Shown: piece after piece, positions 26,101-34,617 of the stretch | How the letters are laid out: every line of letters begins with the position of its first letter | How positions within the stretch are numbered: position 1 is the stretch's first letter | Source: Arbacia lixula | Taxonomy: Eukaryota; Echinodermata; Echinoidea; Arbacioida; Arbaciidae | Direction: 5' to 3' | Assembly (NCBI GenBank): GCA_963669155.1 | Contig: OZ022590.1 | Coordinates: 2,249,399-2,313,398, forward strand | DNA length: 64,000 nucleotides | Made by a program: the position numbers and the translations under genes | The notes under the pieces: model-generated | The model's input: only the letters and a program-made list of their open reading frames with translations | What the model was told of the DNA's origin: nothing | The model's database searches: none

Positions 26101-27313
26101 TCCCTGTGCATTCCTTCCCCCATATAACAATTTGATCAATATGAAAAGTAATCTGCAAATCTAGTCCTTTGGGCAAAGAAATAGCAAGCTGTAAGAGCAC
26201 GGGTTATGCTTGTAGTAGTCTTTGAATGCAGACTCTGTTTCAGGATTTCCCGTACTCTTCGGGGATGTGTTCAGGTGTTTTTATCTCTCCGTTCTAAAGG
26301 AACATTATGTTAAAGTGAAAGGGAGCTGCATTGCTTTGGGGTTATTTGACACAGTAAGTTGAATATTTCAAACTATAAGAGCGGTAACATTTTCTGACCT
26401 ACCATCAGTGACAGTATGCTCTATTGAGGGAAGCTAAAATTCCTTGCGTTTTTCCAAATAAATCAAATTTTAAATGGGACTATAAGAAACTGCCCCTTGT
26501 TCTACCTGATGAGTAACCCTTCACTGGGTACCTTCTACAAGTTCTACTTCCAATTCAAACAACATTAGGATTATTAGAATTTATATAGACTCGTCAGTAG
26601 ATGTTGATGTATATGCAATGGGTCTGTTGGATTAGCCTACTTTAGCAGTGAGCTGTAATAGAGGTCAGAAGATCAGAACTATAACAAAAGAGAATTTGTT
26701 GAATCTACAATACAGTTGAGGTTCATATCTTGTACCAGATCTCCCCAACTTGGGAGCTTGCATTCCTTGTAACTTCCAACTATTTTCAAGGTTGAAATTT
26801 TTTATGTTTTGTATAAATATTGTTAGTATTTAGTATTTTCCTCCTTGTTTTCTCTACAACATGGTCGTAAACTTGTTCTGATTGAGCCCTTCCCAAGGAT
26901 CCGTTGTGTTCTGAACTACCCAGTAAATGTACCATGTTTGTGTGATTTAAAGGTCTTGTTCATTTGGAATCATTACACACAGATACGGCGGCCTGTTTTT
27001 AAATTAACTGCAGAATAGCTAGATGAGCAAATATTTAAGAAAACATTCTAGTCACAAGTTATTTTAAACAAAATGAATACGAGTGTCATGAAAAGCCCAC
27101 ATATTTAGATTGTTGGGTATTGTGTATGCCTCAAAGCTTGTTGAGATTGAAAGATCCATGTATGAGTGGCTGAAATCTGCCCTGCTCGCCAGCTGACCAT
27201 ATAGATTCATATTATGATGATAGGCCTCCTGATAGGGTGTGTGCCAGCCCAACTCATGATGGTTTCTATGGCAACCCATTTATGCACCTTCTGATTTGCT
27301 AACTGGCTGCTGA

Positions 27314-27354
<41 letters not shown>

Positions 27355-29410
27355 TTGTTTGTTTGTTTGTTAGTTTGTTTGTCTCCCTCCTTGTGTAATT
27401 CCCTATTCTTCTATTCTTACCCCTCCCTTTTCTTCTCACAAGACGTAGTTCTTGGTAATTGTCTTCCTTCATTCTCGTCCATCCGCTGCCCCTTATTCCC
27501 CATCTTATTTTAATTCTCGATTCTCTTCTTCCTTCATTTCACACCGATGGCCGCTATATCCAATGATTTCAAGAAGCCCCCTCTATTTCCCTGCAACATC
27601 AAAACAGCCATGCAGACATGGCCAGCTGCTATCTGTTGTATGAATTTATATATCATTTTTGTTGGCGGGTATCATTAGATTTCATCGGGTAAAGTGATTT
27701 GTTTTTTTATGCTAATATGATGGGGGGAAAAGAAGAGGGGAAATACATCGCGTGCAGAGACATTCCAGTTTGGGCCAGGAGATGTTTAACCAGAAATTGG
27801 TGAACAGTAGCGGGTATTGAAGAGTGAAACAATGTATAGGAGCTCTGCAGGGGTAGGAGTCTCGCCCCTACAGGGGTGCATAGTTGCACCTCAACGGGGT
27901 CCAAGGCTACACCTGTCCATGGCTCAATCACATAATTGGGGGCCACCTGTTTGTATTATTCCAAGGAGCAGGGAGCAAACATGAGTGGAACATTAAAGGC
28001 TTGTTTGGCTCGACCTTTCCAGTCCAATCAAGAGACCAGTTTGTGTGGTATTTCTAGCCAACTGCACTGCCATAAATCACAATGTTGTCTAGTTCAACTG
28101 ATTTATACTGCATGTCAGTTTTGAGCTTACTTTGGGTAGTGGGTATGTTCTACCAGACTTTTGTGTTTGTGTTTGTTTGTGTGTGTGTGTGTGGGGGGGG
28201 GGGGGTGATTTCACAATTATCTTTTATTTTGATATTGGTAAAACAGCTTACATCATCATCTACAAGTTAAATGAGATTGCATATCTTAAACAGTTTGTTA
28301 ATCATTTTACAAATTTACCCTTGCTTGTTGCCCGGGCATCCAATACCAATAGGTAGTGCACAGTATTTTGGGTACATGTTTATCATTGCAACACTCTTCT
28401 TGTTCTTAATGTTTCTGTGTGTAAGCGAACTGAGGTATTGGCCGATCTATCAGCATCTAGCAGGCTTGTGTTGGGCAATCTCAGTGTCAGTGTCACCTCT
28501 GTTATGATCACAGACTCTTAGAACCAGTTAACTTGGCAACATGTTTTTTTTCTGTCACACTACAGTAGCCATTAATCCACTGTCTTTTCATCTGTTTGTT
28601 CTGCAGGTGTTCAATAGCAGGGCTACCAACACTGGAATTCAACAATAAGAAAGATTTGGGGAAATTTCATCAGAAATCAGGGAGATGTCTATCAAATGCA
28701 TAAAACCCAATGACAACAATCTATCAATATTCAGGGATATTGGGTGATGTGTTGGAATCAAATGCAATAATGTTGGTCTATTTTCAGGGAGTCTCCTGCG
28801 AAATCAGGGAGACTTGGCAGCTCTGCAATAGGTTTGATGTGCCCTCAAGGTTTAGGAACCACATTGAGTAGAACCAGCTTCTATGGCAACATGTTCATTT
28901 TCCATGACACTACAGTAGCCTTTGATCCATCTCCTTTTTATCTTTTTCGTTCTGCAGGTGTTCAACGGGTGTGGTGTGCCCTCCCGGTTTAGGAACCGCA
29001 GAGAGACTGAGACTGACGCTGCTGCCGCGCCGCCACTCACCAACGGGTTGGATGCAGGGAACCCTGAGGACTTGAGGATTGAGGATGATGAGATGGTGGT
29101 GGAGGAGGAGGAGGAGGAGGCTGCTGGAGCAACAGGAGCAGAAGGAGCAACAGACATGGAGGTGGTGAAGAAGGCGATGGTGGAGGCGGCGTTGAAGAAG
29201 GCCAACAGGACGGGGGGACCAGATGAAGCAGGACTAGACGGGAGGCAGGGCAGGAGGAGAGAGGGCAGAGCGAGAGTTGTAAGTCAATCGGTAGGACATC
29301 AATGTTTGTTACAAGGGGGTAAAGAGGTGTGCTGTAGAGGCAAAACAATAGTGGGAGGGAATTGATGAGTATGTTCATTATGAGGAGGGGAAGAGAATGA
29401 GAGAATAAGA

Positions 29411-29462
<52 letters not shown>

Positions 29463-29573
29463 GAGAGACAGAGAGAGAGACAGAGAAAGGCAGAGAGAGA
29501 CAGAGAGAGAGACAGAGAGAGACAGAGAGACAAAGAGAGAGAGAGAGAGACAAAGAGAGAGAGGGAGAGACAA

Positions 29574-29619
<46 letters not shown>

Positions 29620-32600
29620 TAAGAGAGGGAGAGGGACAAGGAAAAGGAGAAGGTGGAGGAGAACAATTTTGATGATACTAAAAATGTTACCCAGTAGTAC
29701 AACCATTTTGGTTACTAGCTTGGGATGTAAAAGCATGTGTGTTTTGGGGGGAGAGATGGCAACGTGGTAATGGGAGAGAGTTGCTGAGGAAAGTGATAAT
29801 GAAGAGGGGAAGAGAAGAGAGAAGAAGAGAGGGAGAAGAAAAAGCAGAAAAATGGGAGAGGCAGTAGGAGAAGAAACAGGAAGAGAAAGATAGCCTTACT
29901 GAAATCTTTATGTATTTTCCTGTAATCTCTCTATCTCCCTCTCTTCACTATCCCCCCATTCCCCCCCCCCCCCCCCCCCCAACACACACAGAACAGCCAA
30001 TCAGCTGTGGCACCCACCTCCTCGGAGAGACGGTATTGTTTCATATTAGATGCTACATAGATACAAACTTTTATTATGAATGTTCCCCTGTAATTCCTAA
30101 ATGTGCACCCTCTCTTTCCACCTCCCCTCCGCACACACAAACCAGCACCCTGTTGCATAAAACATACCATCATTGGTAACTCTGCCATCACTGATAACTA
30201 CCATGGTAACATCGCTAGATAGCCAATCAAATTAAAGGTTGCCATAGAAGTTGCCATTGATAGCAAAGTTACCATCAATGGTCAGTTTTATGCAACAGGG
30301 CCCTGGAAATAACTGTCCTGGTGTAGTGGTGCAATCTACGACACATTTTGGGCAGATTGCACCACAGAATCAGAGATGTACAGCAGTCATTGTTGGAATT
30401 GCTGTGATCAAATATTTAATCCGAAATTATTCTCTGCACACACAGAACGGCCAGTCTGCCGTGGCCCCCACCTCTACGGTGAACGGCGGCCACCTCGACC
30501 GGCTGACCAGAGAGGTGCTGAAGCGTCTAGCGGACAGCAGGCCGTTTTGGTATGTGCTGCCCTACATGGTGTGCGACACGGTGGCAGAGGATGTCGCCGT
30601 GGAAGAGAACTGCTGGAACGGGGAAGGAGTTGGCAGGTCAGTGTAAACAGATGAATAGATATATAATCCATTCGGGATCAAGTTGCATTTCAACCATTTT
30701 ATCGCTAGAGGATTTCTTCATGTGAACAATGAGCCACTTCGTTATTGCAATCTGCGCATGAGCAGATTATTGCTGGTAGAAAATGACCTCACGTCAATGG
30801 CACTACCAGTACTCCTTAGGTAAAATGGAAATTCATGAGATAGTGGACTACATTTCAACTGGTAATCATGCAGATATGGCAACCGCTTTTCAGCTCTAAG
30901 AAGGTAGTAAAAGAACATTCCACCATTTTGCATCTGCTTCTATTGTTGTTCCAGGCACACTGCAAAGTGTCTTTACATCCATTATCTAACACAGCTTCAT
31001 GCAAAAATCCCAGTCAGCAGTCTAGTAGTAATTATTCAGTGGATTGTCCGACCATGGTGTAATTACTAACTGGTCTATTGTGTTGGTCCTGGTCATGGGT
31101 CTACCCATTACCTTAAATCCCTGGAAGGGAATGGAATCATCAAGTGCAAACAATAGCCACTTCCAGTCTGAATTGATTACCATTGATAGAGTGATAGATG
31201 TCTGCTGCCCTCTGTAGAGCAGTACTGGTAGCAATGCGCAATAGGTCAACTAGTTTAGAATTAAATGCAGGGGCAACTTTTCAAGCAGACTCGTTGATCC
31301 ATTATATTTCATGAGGATTTTTTTTTTTGCACAGAGGCCCTCTTGTGGTTGACAGGGGCTATGTTTTGCTTTGTGGGAGATATAAAAAGCGTCCTGAGCC
31401 CCTGTGTAATCTTTTCACAGACTTGCAACAACGACACCTAATGCCTAGCAAGCAGTGGATGCAGATTCAGGTCCCCGCTTGGTCATCTTTTTCTCAGTTT
31501 ATTTGTCTTAAAAAGAATGAGTCGCCCTTGCATGAGCCTAGTGGACAACCTGAGAAAGTGGTTAGCACCCAATATCAAGACAGCTTAGCTGATCCAACAG
31601 GCCTTTGATAGAGGACTTTGGCATCAAATTGTTGTTAACTTTTGGCTTTTTGTAACAGATCAATGCATCTTACTACTACTGAGAGAACCAGTAAAATAAA
31701 GATTACATGGACAACTAATGAGTTGATTGTCCCCCATCCTTACCCTCCCCCTCTCAGGTACGTGCATGATCTGATGGGCAACGGGGCTGCCAACCAGAAG
31801 AACAACCCTGAGGTGGAGGTGACCTCCAAGAGACCGGTGGCGGCCATCCGTATCCAGCGGGAGAGACTGGAGAGGATAACGGATATACTGCAGCAGGCTA
31901 AGAATGGCAACGACGTCCCTTTCTATGACAATGGTAAGTACCGGGGGGGAAAATTAAGGGTTTTGTGGGGGACACTTTTCAAGTCTGCGTTATCTAACAG
32001 GGAGCTGTGATTAATCTTAAACTACCCTGATGTCATGAAATGGAGATAGATATGCCATGGTGTAGTGGTTGTGAACTGTAACTGAAGATCTCAAGGTCCC
32101 AGGTTCAATCCCAACCATGGCACATGTGTCCTTCAGCAAAAAACTTTCTACATTGCTGCTCTCCACCCAGGAGTATGAATGTGTACCTTGTAGGAGGTGA
32201 ATGATTATGTGAATGATCTCGACCCAGCACCGATATTGTGCAATGGGGAAGAAATACTCCCCAAGGAGTGGAGATGGTGCACATATGTGTGCACAACATG
32301 TTCTTATATCCAGTGACCAGGGCTCTGATTGTGATTTCCCAATTAATTCAGTCCCCAGACTGCGATGTGAAAGACCCTTTAGACCACATATATATATTTT
32401 AAAAACATATGTCGTTGGTAACTTTTTCACAGGGGATTACAGTGTCCTGAGCCACTTGGGGTAAAAATATATTTTACCAAGAAACTTTCACATGTACTCT
32501 TGCAGCTCTTGAAATAGTACCTTAGCAGGCTTTTCAATAAACAAGGTGCTGCAAACAGGTATTCAAAGATTTCAAAGAATTGATCCATTAGGATATGCTA

Positions 32601-33256
32601 AATGAAATAGCTGCTTCTGTTTTATAGGATGTTGTTTCATACTTTGTTATTCCCTCTCTCTCTCTCTCTTTGCTTCTCCATATCTTCCTGTTTCCCTTTG
32701 CTTTCCGATTTATTTCTTGCCTCTCCCTCTGTCCCTCCTATTTTCTCACCCACCATTCCTGCCTCAATCTACTTTACTCATTCTGGTTCTTTCCCTCGTT
32801 GTTTTTCTGTTGTATTCCTTCCATTAACCTTTTTTCTATGATTTCCATTTAATTGGTGATTTCTTTCTTTCTTTCCACTCCTCCCCCTCTCCCACCCCTT
32901 CCTCCCCCCTCTCCCACCCCTTCCTCCTCCTCTCACACCCCTTCCTCCCCCTTCTCCTCCCCTTCTCCCCCCTCTCACGCACCCCTTCCTCCCCCTCTCC
33001 CTTCCTCCTCCTCCTCCCACACCCCTTCACCCCTACAGAAGAAGAGAGCAGTGGTTCGGGCAGCGGCAGCGGGTCAGGTGCCGGGCCCAACGATAACGTG
33101 GATGACATGTTCACCTTCAGCACGGTGTTTGACGACCCTATCTACCGTCCTACCCGCCCACCAGCAGACGGGGGCGCCCCATCGTCCAATCACAGAGCGT
33201 CGTTGCTCTCAGCCCTTCTCACCTGCCTGGTCGTCCTCGCAAACCTCAGATGGTGA
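9843..33256 (+). CDS. GPC4/6: Glypican (GPC4/6 type), partial: 8 exons, N-terminus missing
   Basis: Joined exons are 9843-10000, 11546-11785, 12837-13002, 23246-23376, 28958-29278, 30446-30636, 31758-31933 and 33039-33256. All junctions are GT/AG with compatible phases, giving about 533 residues and a TGA stop. Glypicans are GPI-anchored heparan sulfate proteoglycans that modulate Wnt, Hedgehog, BMP and FGF signalling at the cell surface. The family signature is strong: KPFGD, FVAARTFGQGLAFG, YCPHCKG, KPCYPLC, a CLA-Q-EWN-YI block, MQDNALSISNKVFNGCG, CWNG-GVGR, GNGAANQKNNPEV, NGNDVPFYDN, and a final SSGSGSGSG glycosaminoglycan-attachment stretch before a hydrophobic GPI signal. Ten ectodomain cysteines are visible; with four expected in the missing N-terminus this gives the family's 14. 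The match is closer to vertebrate GPC4/GPC6 (Dally-like branch) than to GPC3/5. The signal peptide and first cysteines are absent, so one or more exons lie upstream. Confidence 0.93.
10137..10640. mobile_element. Non-autonomous element with about 70-bp terminal inverted repeats
   Basis: The left arm at 10138-10206 (gggcccttgacagtggcc, ctcaataattctacacctgt, gctgatcaagattatg) matches the reverse complement of 10570-10640 with only scattered mismatches. The roughly 360 bp between the arms show no ORF. It lies inside the intron between glypican visible exons 1 and 2. Confidence 0.8.
10775..11545 (+). repeat. ~770-bp CT-rich tract ending at the visible exon 2 acceptor
   Basis: Built from ttctctcactccctcctcc-type units and then (CTCTTT)n and (CT)n. 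It runs into tttgcag at 11545. Confidence 0.95.
11546..11785 (+). CDS. GPC4/6: Glypican visible exon 2
   Basis: The exon is exactly 80 codons, phase 0 at both ends, with acceptor ...tttgcag and donor gtagaa. It encodes the conserved helices VMSDFFNQLFERMFQLLNAQ, one cysteine (FWSC), then KPFGDIPHTLS and FVAARTFGQGLAFGRD, a hallmark block of all glypicans. The acceptor is fed by about 750 bp of nearly uninterrupted CT-rich DNA. Confidence 0.94.
11952..12077. mobile_element. Mini TIR element, TA-flanked
   Basis: TACAGTGGAGCCTGAGATCA on the left matches the inverse TACAGTTGGGCCTGAGATCA on the right. Internal GATTGCAATCA and TTTGCAATCAGCT motifs are repeated. It lies in the intron after glypican visible exon 2. 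Confidence 0.75.
12468..12528 (+). pseudogene. Degenerate copy of the glypican exon 3 acceptor and 5' end
   Basis: ttcctgttttct followed by agaatgtc, gtaaggcgtcgatgaggg matches the sequence at real exon 3 (ttcctgttttct, agaatgtcgtaaggcgttgatgagg). A 12-bp piece, ggcgtcgatgag, is doubled. An AG before 12485 and a gtaag at 12526 could define a 41-bp pseudo-exon. Confidence 0.6.
12837..13002 (+). CDS. GPC4/6: Glypican visible exon 3 (cysteine-rich)
   Basis: The exon starts in phase 0 after ...catgttcag and ends one base into a codon, before gtaagg. Six conserved cysteines are encoded in PEC, YCPHC, KPCYPLC and KGC, followed by LASQAEMEAEWNYYI. This is the glypican cysteine-rich core. Degenerate fragments resembling the 5' part (12468-12528) and 3' part (13471-13535) of this exon lie in the flanking introns. 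Confidence 0.95.
13471..13535 (+). pseudogene. Possible degenerate copy of the glypican exon 3 3' end
   Basis: catgaag, then 11 bases, then gccaggcagagatgga and gca: real exon 3 has catgaag, 13 bases, gccaggcagagatgga and ggca. The copy has lost the reading frame and the donor. Further downstream, aattgaacaggaaataa at about 13715 repeats the sequence at about 12755, supporting a larger local duplication. Confidence 0.45.
13646..13680. repeat. Poly-G run
   Basis: About 19 consecutive G followed by further G-rich bases; G-quadruplex-prone. Confidence 0.95.
14334..14480. repeat. 24-bp purine minisatellite
   Basis: About six copies of a unit made of ggagagagagaaa and gggaggaagaa, nearly identical to each other. 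Confidence 0.9.
15358..15620. repeat. (GA)n/(GGGA)n then (AC)n compound microsatellite
   Basis: Purine-only stretch of about 220 bp (gagggagg units, then pure GA) passing directly into (AC)n. Confidence 0.95.
17420..17680. repeat. GA-rich microsatellite with internal (TA)n
   Basis: gagaga-type repeat interrupted by a TATATATATA block near 17524. Confidence 0.9.
18965..19475. repeat. (GGA)n expansion within a duplicated purine unit
   Basis: A unit containing aataagaaagagggaggaga, gtggtagagggaaggaaatt, agcaaggtccaggagg and (AGG)n occurs twice (from about 18980 and 19317), with agatagaagggagaagatgg after each. In the first, (GGA)n runs from about 19071 to 19243, more than 50 units. Confidence 0.9.
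21688..21730. repeat. Near-perfect hairpin, ~19-bp stem
   Basis: aaacccttttgatccacat is followed by a 3-base loop and atgtggatcaaaaggggttt. It may be one end of a longer element that was not resolved. Confidence 0.7.
22795..23245 (+). repeat. CT-rich tract ending at the visible exon 4 acceptor
   Basis: (CT)n, (CTCTAT)n and (CTGT)n blocks in succession run to ccctccctgcag at 23245. Confidence 0.95.
23246..23376 (+). CDS. GPC4/6: Glypican visible exon 4
   Basis: The exon begins with two bases that complete an Asp codon with exon 3 and ends in phase 0 before gtaagc. It encodes AMSALGERMIHIQNIEIFLG and then IDIYISEAIMAMQDNALSISNK. This lines up with the GPC4 stretch beginning DAMLMVAERL and ending MQDNSVQVSQK. 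The upstream intron is 10.2 kb and ends in about 440 bp of CT-rich repeat directly before the acceptor. Confidence 0.94.
23443..23592. mobile_element. MITE family A, copy 2
   Basis: Left end agggccctgttgcataaatc, right end ggtaagttttatgcaacggc. It sits 67 bp downstream of glypican visible exon 4, inside the intron. Confidence 0.8.
25382..25403. repeat. Poly-C run
   Basis: About 22 consecutive C. Confidence 0.95.
27317..27382. repeat. (TCTG)n and (TTTG)n microsatellite
   Basis: Tetranucleotide repeats in succession. Confidence 0.95.
28516..28868 (+). pseudogene. Duplicated glypican exon 5 acceptor and start, split by a MITE
   Basis: The last ~95 bp of the intron and first ~42 bp of exon 5 are present twice. 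Copy 1 has an acceptor ctgcag at 28601-28606 and reads gtgttcaat, then a 210-bp insert, then aggtttgatgtgccctcaag, tttaggaacc. Copy 2 is the real exon (acceptor 28952-28957; gtgttcaacgggtgtggtg, tgccctcccggtttaggaacc). Ignoring the insert and one target duplication, copy 1 remains in frame for about 16 codons before a stop. Confidence 0.8.
28617..28826. mobile_element. 210-bp TIR element inside the duplicated exon fragment
   Basis: Termini gcagggctaccaa and ttggcagctctgc are imperfect inverted repeats (two mismatches over the first 13 bases). The 4-bp flanks AATA (28613-28616 and 28827-28830) look like a target-site duplication. Interior has repeated aatcagggaga motifs. Confidence 0.75.
28958..29278 (+). 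CDS. GPC4/6: Glypican visible exon 5 (cleavage region and acidic insert)
   Basis: The exon is 107 codons, phase 0 at both ends (acceptor ttctgcag, donor gtaagt). It opens with VFNGCGVPSRFRNRRETE, which matches the vertebrate VFQGCG segment and the RFRP region. RFRNRR fits a proprotein-convertase site at about the position where glypicans are cleaved into N- and C-terminal chains. The rest is low-complexity and unlike vertebrate GPC4/6: Ala-rich, then an acidic run with at least seven consecutive Glu, an N-glycosylation sequon (NRT) and a basic RRREGRAR tail. Exact exon limits are supported by phase with both neighbours, but the insert itself has no recognised counterpart. Confidence 0.88.
29417..29620. 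repeat. GA-rich microsatellite
   Basis: Pure (GA)n, then cagagagagacagag-type units, then (GA)n again; it begins about 140 bp after the glypican exon 5 donor. Confidence 0.95.
29992..30033 (+). pseudogene. Degenerate copy of the glypican exon 6 5' end
   Basis: After cacacacag the sequence reads N S Q S A V A P T S in frame, against N G Q S A V A P T S at the real exon 6 (30446), with preceding acacacag shared. Similarity then stops. If spliced in phase 0 from exon 5 it would reach a TAG near 30060. Confidence 0.7.
30143..30305. mobile_element. MITE family A, copy 3
   Basis: Left end caccctgttgcataaaac, right end cagttttatgcaacagggcc. It lies between the degenerate exon 6 fragment and the real exon 6 of the glypican. 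Confidence 0.8.
30446..30636 (+). CDS. GPC4/6: Glypican visible exon 6
   Basis: The exon starts in phase 0 after ctctgcacacacag and ends in phase 2. It encodes NGQSAVAPTSTVNGGHLDRL, then a helix, FWYVLPYMVC and ENCWNGEGVGR, matching GPC4 LDRLV, FWSSLPSNVC and DDCWNGKGKSR. It carries two conserved cysteines. A degenerate copy of its first 14 codons lies 450 bp upstream, at 29992-30033. Confidence 0.93.
31758..31933 (+). CDS. GPC4/6: Glypican visible exon 7
   Basis: One base completes the Arg codon split with exon 6; the exon ends one base into a codon before gtaagt. It encodes YVHDLMGNGAANQKNNPEVE, a helix beginning RPVAAIRIQRERLERITDIL, and NGNDVPFYDN. These match the GPC4/6 blocks GNGLANQGNNPEV and NGNDVDFFD. 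Acceptor is ctctcag. Confidence 0.94.
32053..32410 (+). mobile_element. tRNA-derived SINE
   Basis: The head at 32053-32122 is tRNA-like: it begins gccatgg and ends ccatggc (7-bp acceptor-like pairing), with an A-box-like TGGTGTAGTGG and a B box GGTTCAATCCC. It continues into a tRNA-unrelated body (ctctccacccaggagtatgaa) and an AT-rich, A-rich tail. Same strand as the glypican, inside the intron between visible exons 7 and 8. The cloverleaf is imperfect in the D and anticodon arms, so it is read as a SINE, not a working tRNA gene. Confidence 0.7.
32645..33038 (+). repeat. CT-rich tract ending at the last glypican acceptor
   Basis: Starts with (CT)n and ends with repeats of ccccttcctcccc and ctctcccac immediately before ccctacag at 33038. 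Confidence 0.9.
33039..33256 (+). CDS. GPC4/6: Glypican visible exon 8 (GAG attachment, GPI signal, stop)
   Basis: The exon starts by completing a Glu codon and encodes EEESSGSGSGSGAG, several consecutive Ser-Gly dipeptides in an acidic setting as required for heparan sulfate attachment and close to GPC6 DESSGSGSGSG. An Asp/Pro-rich linker follows, then a C-terminal hydrophobic segment (ASLLSALLTCLVVLANLRW) typical of a GPI-anchor signal, and TGA at 33254-33256. The short residue cluster before it (PSSNHRAS) probably contains the omega site; the exact residue is inference. The acceptor is preceded by about 400 bp of CT-rich sequence. Confidence 0.93.
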
Positions 33257-34206
33257 TAGTTTCCAAACAAATTATTTTTGTATCTTTCTGTAGTAGGTTT
33301 CATTCAATTTTTAAACTATTATTGGAGTTATTATCGTTATTCAGGGGTGCCCGTTCGCCGTCACACATCCTGATTTCAGGTCCTGGATAAATGTTTACTT
33401 TGCCCATATTTCAGGTGATTTTTTTGTATGGAGATGTGTCATTTAAAGTAATGTTCAGGCCCTGGGGTAAAGTGTAACCGGCATCCCTATAGCATGATGG
33501 TTATCTCGTGTTTTTTTATTTTTTATTTCAACCCTACATGTGCTGTCATCATATCCTTAAGAAAAGTTTTTAACTTCCAAAAAGCTGCAGACATCTTTAC
33601 ATATTTTTCCCGAGAGTAAATTTGTTTTGGGGTGTTTTGTTATGCCAATCATAGAAACATCGTCACTGCCCCCCCCCCCACACCCCACACCCCCTTGTGG
33701 TTGGTTTCTTCTCTTCTCGAGGGGATGTGAAGACTCTCTCTCGGTTACTTCTGAATGGCTCGTATAGACATGATAGCACTCACATCATGTTTACACACGG
33801 CCATGCAGGCTACAAGTATTGGAGTAAAGGTTACAGGATTTGGTTTAAAGTAAGAAGCAAAAAGAAGGGAAATTTGGGGGAAATATGGAAGGAAGTCTGC
33901 AGTTTTTGTGGGATGTAACTTTTTGCAAGGTGCCTTACAGACTTACCAGTTTCCTCTGTGAATCTGAAGTCTTGTCATGATAAAATGCTAATATCTTTTA
34001 AAATTTGAATCATACGATTCACTTCCATTATACTCTTCAACGATGTTCATTTTCATGTTTTTACTTCTTTGTTAAAAAGCCCTTATGTCCACATAAATCC
34101 AAAGAACGCATCCAATCAATTTAATGTGAAATCTGTACACGCATTCAAGTAAACGATATCCTCTTCAGAAACGTAAAACATCAATCCACCCATTGGATCT
34201 TTGTAA

Positions 34207-34617
34207 CTAATGCGTTCCTAGTTGATCAATTGCAACAAGGCAGGTTGATGATACATGTGTAGAAACAAATGTAAACTCCCATAGTGGGTGGGTCATGATG
34301 TAACCAGCTTTTTCCCAAGAGGAATATTGTATTACAAACAGTAAGTAGTCCTCAGAGGCACAATACAACAACATCTCGGGACCTGAACCATGGTTAGCCA
34401 AGGTCTCAGCCTTTGGAGTCTGCTTGTATTTGATGGTCTGCCACAACCACAGGTATGTCTGGACACCAAGACTAACATTTTCCCTCTGGTTTCCCAAGGA
34501 AAGTGTGACATTGAACAGGTGCTTAGTCTCATTGTCTAGACTTAGTTGTGACAACAAGGCATAGGGGTCCATCCATGCACGCAGTATCACGTCAACATAC
34601 CTCACAGCCTGAACCAT
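34207..34617 (-). other. 136-codon minus-strand open frame, weakly Cys-loop-receptor-like
   Basis: The open frame has no recognised full domain. NVTLSL, then 13 residues on TYLWLWQT, later PEMLLYCASED and GYIMTHPLW are spaced somewhat like the extracellular domain of nicotinic-type subunits (VTLS, YLWIRQTW, PDIVLYN, G-ITW-SP). The order fits, but key residues such as the aligned second Trp and the Cys-loop are absent and a second alignment is equally possible. It lies antisense within the presumed glypican 3' UTR. It may be a decayed fragment or chance. Confidence 0.2.

Larger units (their letters stand above)
23377..28957 (+). other. 5.6-kb glypican intron
   Basis: Contains MITE family A copy 2, poly-C, (TCTG)n and the duplicated exon 5 start. 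From about 23600 to 28500 no coding or repeat structure beyond microsatellites was recognised. Confidence 0.75.

Noticed and set aside
32053..32122. Functional tRNA gene
   Set aside because: The acceptor pairing and boxes are present, but the D and anticodon arms do not fold cleanly and SINE body sequence follows directly.
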